Shown: piece by piece, positions 62,293 through 64,000 of the stretch
Layout: every line of letters starts with the position of its first letter
How positions within the stretch are numbered: the first letter of the stretch is position 1
From: Roseateles terrae
GTDB taxonomy: Bacteria; Pseudomonadota; Gammaproteobacteria; Burkholderiales; Burkholderiaceae_C
NCBI RefSeq assembly: GCF_014192155.1
Contig: NZ_JACHXO010000001.1
Span: 1,417,984-1,481,983, forward strand
Length of the DNA stretch: 64,000 nucleotides
Direction: 5' to 3'
Position numbers and translations under genes: made by a program
The notes under the pieces: generated by a model
Databases searched by the model: none
What the model saw: the letters and a program-made list of their open reading frames with translations, nothing else
Told to the model about the DNA's origin: nothing

Positions 62293-63240
62293 TACCGCCG
62301 CACGCAGCGCCTTTCGCAGGTGCTCACCACGTCCTCGGTGTACTCCTGGCAATCAGTGCCCAATGGCCCAATGGCGTACTTGGGACGAGTCGGTTTCTTG
62401 AGTTCGTTAGCGATGCAGGTTTCGATGCAGCTGTCTTCCCCTTGCCGCCTTTCACATGCCTCGGGCTTGTAGTAATCCTTGTCAGGCGTTGTGGGCGCTC
62501 CCGGACTGCCCGGAACGATATTGCTACCGACCCCGCCGCTTGAGGCAGTAGTGCTGCCACAGGTCATATTTTCGCCGCTGCCAACGCACACGTAGGTGTG
62601 GTTCAAGACCGGCGGGGCAAAAGAGCCTGGCTTGCCACCGAGCGGGCGCTTGCAGATGTACGTCTCCAACCCCAGCGGGTCCGTGTAGCTCAGTGGGTTG
62701 CCCTCGACGTATGCATACGTGTTGATACCGCCTTGCAACCCGATGGGGTCAGATTGGGCATATCTTCCACTTGTCGAATCAAAGTTACGGAAGTAGTTGT
62801 AATTGAGCCCTGTCTCCGCATCGAAGTACTGCCCCGGGAAGCGCAGATGGAAAGCTACTGCTGCCTGCCCGGTCGGGGCCGTTTCCGCTGCCGTTGACCC
62901 AAACGGCTCAGCAATCCACCGCCAGCGCTTCGCCCCTGACCTGTCAACCAGGATTCTGGGCGCTCCGAGGTGGTCTGAGTAGCTGAAGAACACCTCGTTG
63001 CTGTTGGCCTGCCCCAGCACGATCAGCGGCTGCCCCTCGAACCACACCACTTCTTGCACTGCCGTGCCTTCGGCCGTGTACTCCCCCAGCAGCTCAGGAC
63101 TGGATGCGTAGACGAACAGTCGCGTTTGCTCCGGCGCAGCAGCATTGGACTTGCTCACCCGCTGCCCGCCTGCGTCATAGCTGTAGGCGGTCGTCTGCCC
63201 CACCTTGGTGATCGCTGTGAGCCGGTTGTCCAGGCCGTAC
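62292..63240 (-). pseudogene. Rhs family protein, C-terminal part with Cys-rich tip (5' part cut by IS3 element)
   Basis: The remaining 316 codons begin at QYGLDNRLTAITKVGQTTAY and hold the YD repeats, then the conserved core end FDAETGLNYNYFRNFDSTSG, RYAQSDPIGLQGGINTYAYV and EGNPLSYTDPLGL, after which polymorphic tips start. The tip (about 125 residues from ETYICKRPLGGKPG) contains ten or more Cys, including CGSTTASSGGVGS, CERRQGEDSCIETCIANEL and TDCQEYTEDVVSTCERRC. I cannot assign a nuclease or other toxin fold. The 5' end is replaced by the IS terminal repeat, so a complete Rhs protein cannot be made here; a TTG in the IS end could start a short product. Confidence 0.88.
62803..63240. repeat. 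Direct repeat of Rhs core DNA, copy 2
   Basis: The intact-frame partner of 60633-61063. Same strand and order. It is cut at its upstream side exactly where the IS3 element begins. Confidence 0.85.

Positions 63241-64000
<760 letters not shown>

Overview
High-GC (roughly two-thirds GC by eye) chromosomal DNA from a betaproteobacterium. The gene set and order (clpS-clpA next to cspA, exbB-exbD-lpxK-Trm112-kdsB-adk, ccoNOQP-ccoG with hemN, FMN-riboswitch ribH) fit order Burkholderiales, most likely the Roseateles/Mitsuaria/Rubrivivax group; this placement is an inference, since no rRNA or tRNA gene lies in the window.

Layout. 1-2.3 kb: 5' part of clpA with clpS, then cspA. 2.4-5.6 kb: a two-gene operon of a KaiC-family double RecA ATPase and a hybrid histidine kinase. 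5.8-7.6 kb: a secreted GH16 beta-glucanase behind a LacI-type operator. 7.9-13.6 kb: small accessory genes (DUF2809, EcsC, VOC, AAA ATPase with a possible leader peptide, NTF2-like, BLUF photoreceptor, an acidic orphan). 13.6-15.0 kb: a gene graveyard (cut PAP2 gene, broken IS66, fragment of a P2-like phage gpO) beside the 3' end of icd. 16.4-27.1 kb: the cbb3 oxidase locus, all on the minus strand: ccoI-ccoS, then a perfect FNR box, ccoN-O-Q-P, ccoG, a FixH-like gene, hemN with a His-rich extension, and a TauE/SafE-like membrane protein. 27.4-29.8 kb: sodB and xseA. 30.1-34.9 kb: a plus-strand operon exbB-exbD-lpxK-Trm112-kdsB, then adk, then a short-chain dehydrogenase with a LiuR-like palindrome. 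35-43 kb: minus-strand tonB, exbB, exbD, exbD and a periplasmic repeat protein, then a 2OG-Fe(II) oxygenase and a large TonB-dependent receptor. 43.8-50.5 kb: a peptide-type ABC importer (binding protein, two permeases, fused double ATPase). 50.7-59.8 kb: LD-carboxypeptidase with a His-rich tail, tadA, DUF72, LysR and a divergent SnoaL-like gene, ribH with an FMN riboswitch, a propeller-like orphan, D-lactate dehydrogenase, a secreted orphan and a small 2OG oxygenase. 60.1-64 kb: Rhs toxin scrap yard with two repeated Rhs core segments, two immunity-like genes, a broken primase fragment and an IS3-family element that cuts the second Rhs gene.

How the genes work together. The cco block builds and matures a high-affinity oxidase for low oxygen: CcoI/CcoS/CcoG/FixH-like supply copper and assembly, HemN makes haem without oxygen, and the FNR box places the structural genes under oxygen control. 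The tonB/exb operon energises outer-membrane receptors such as the one at 40-43 kb. The lpxK-kdsB genes make lipid A and Kdo. The most unusual items are the KaiC-kinase pair with altered phosphosites, the His-rich extensions on HemN and LdcA, and the Rhs toxin/immunity remnants.
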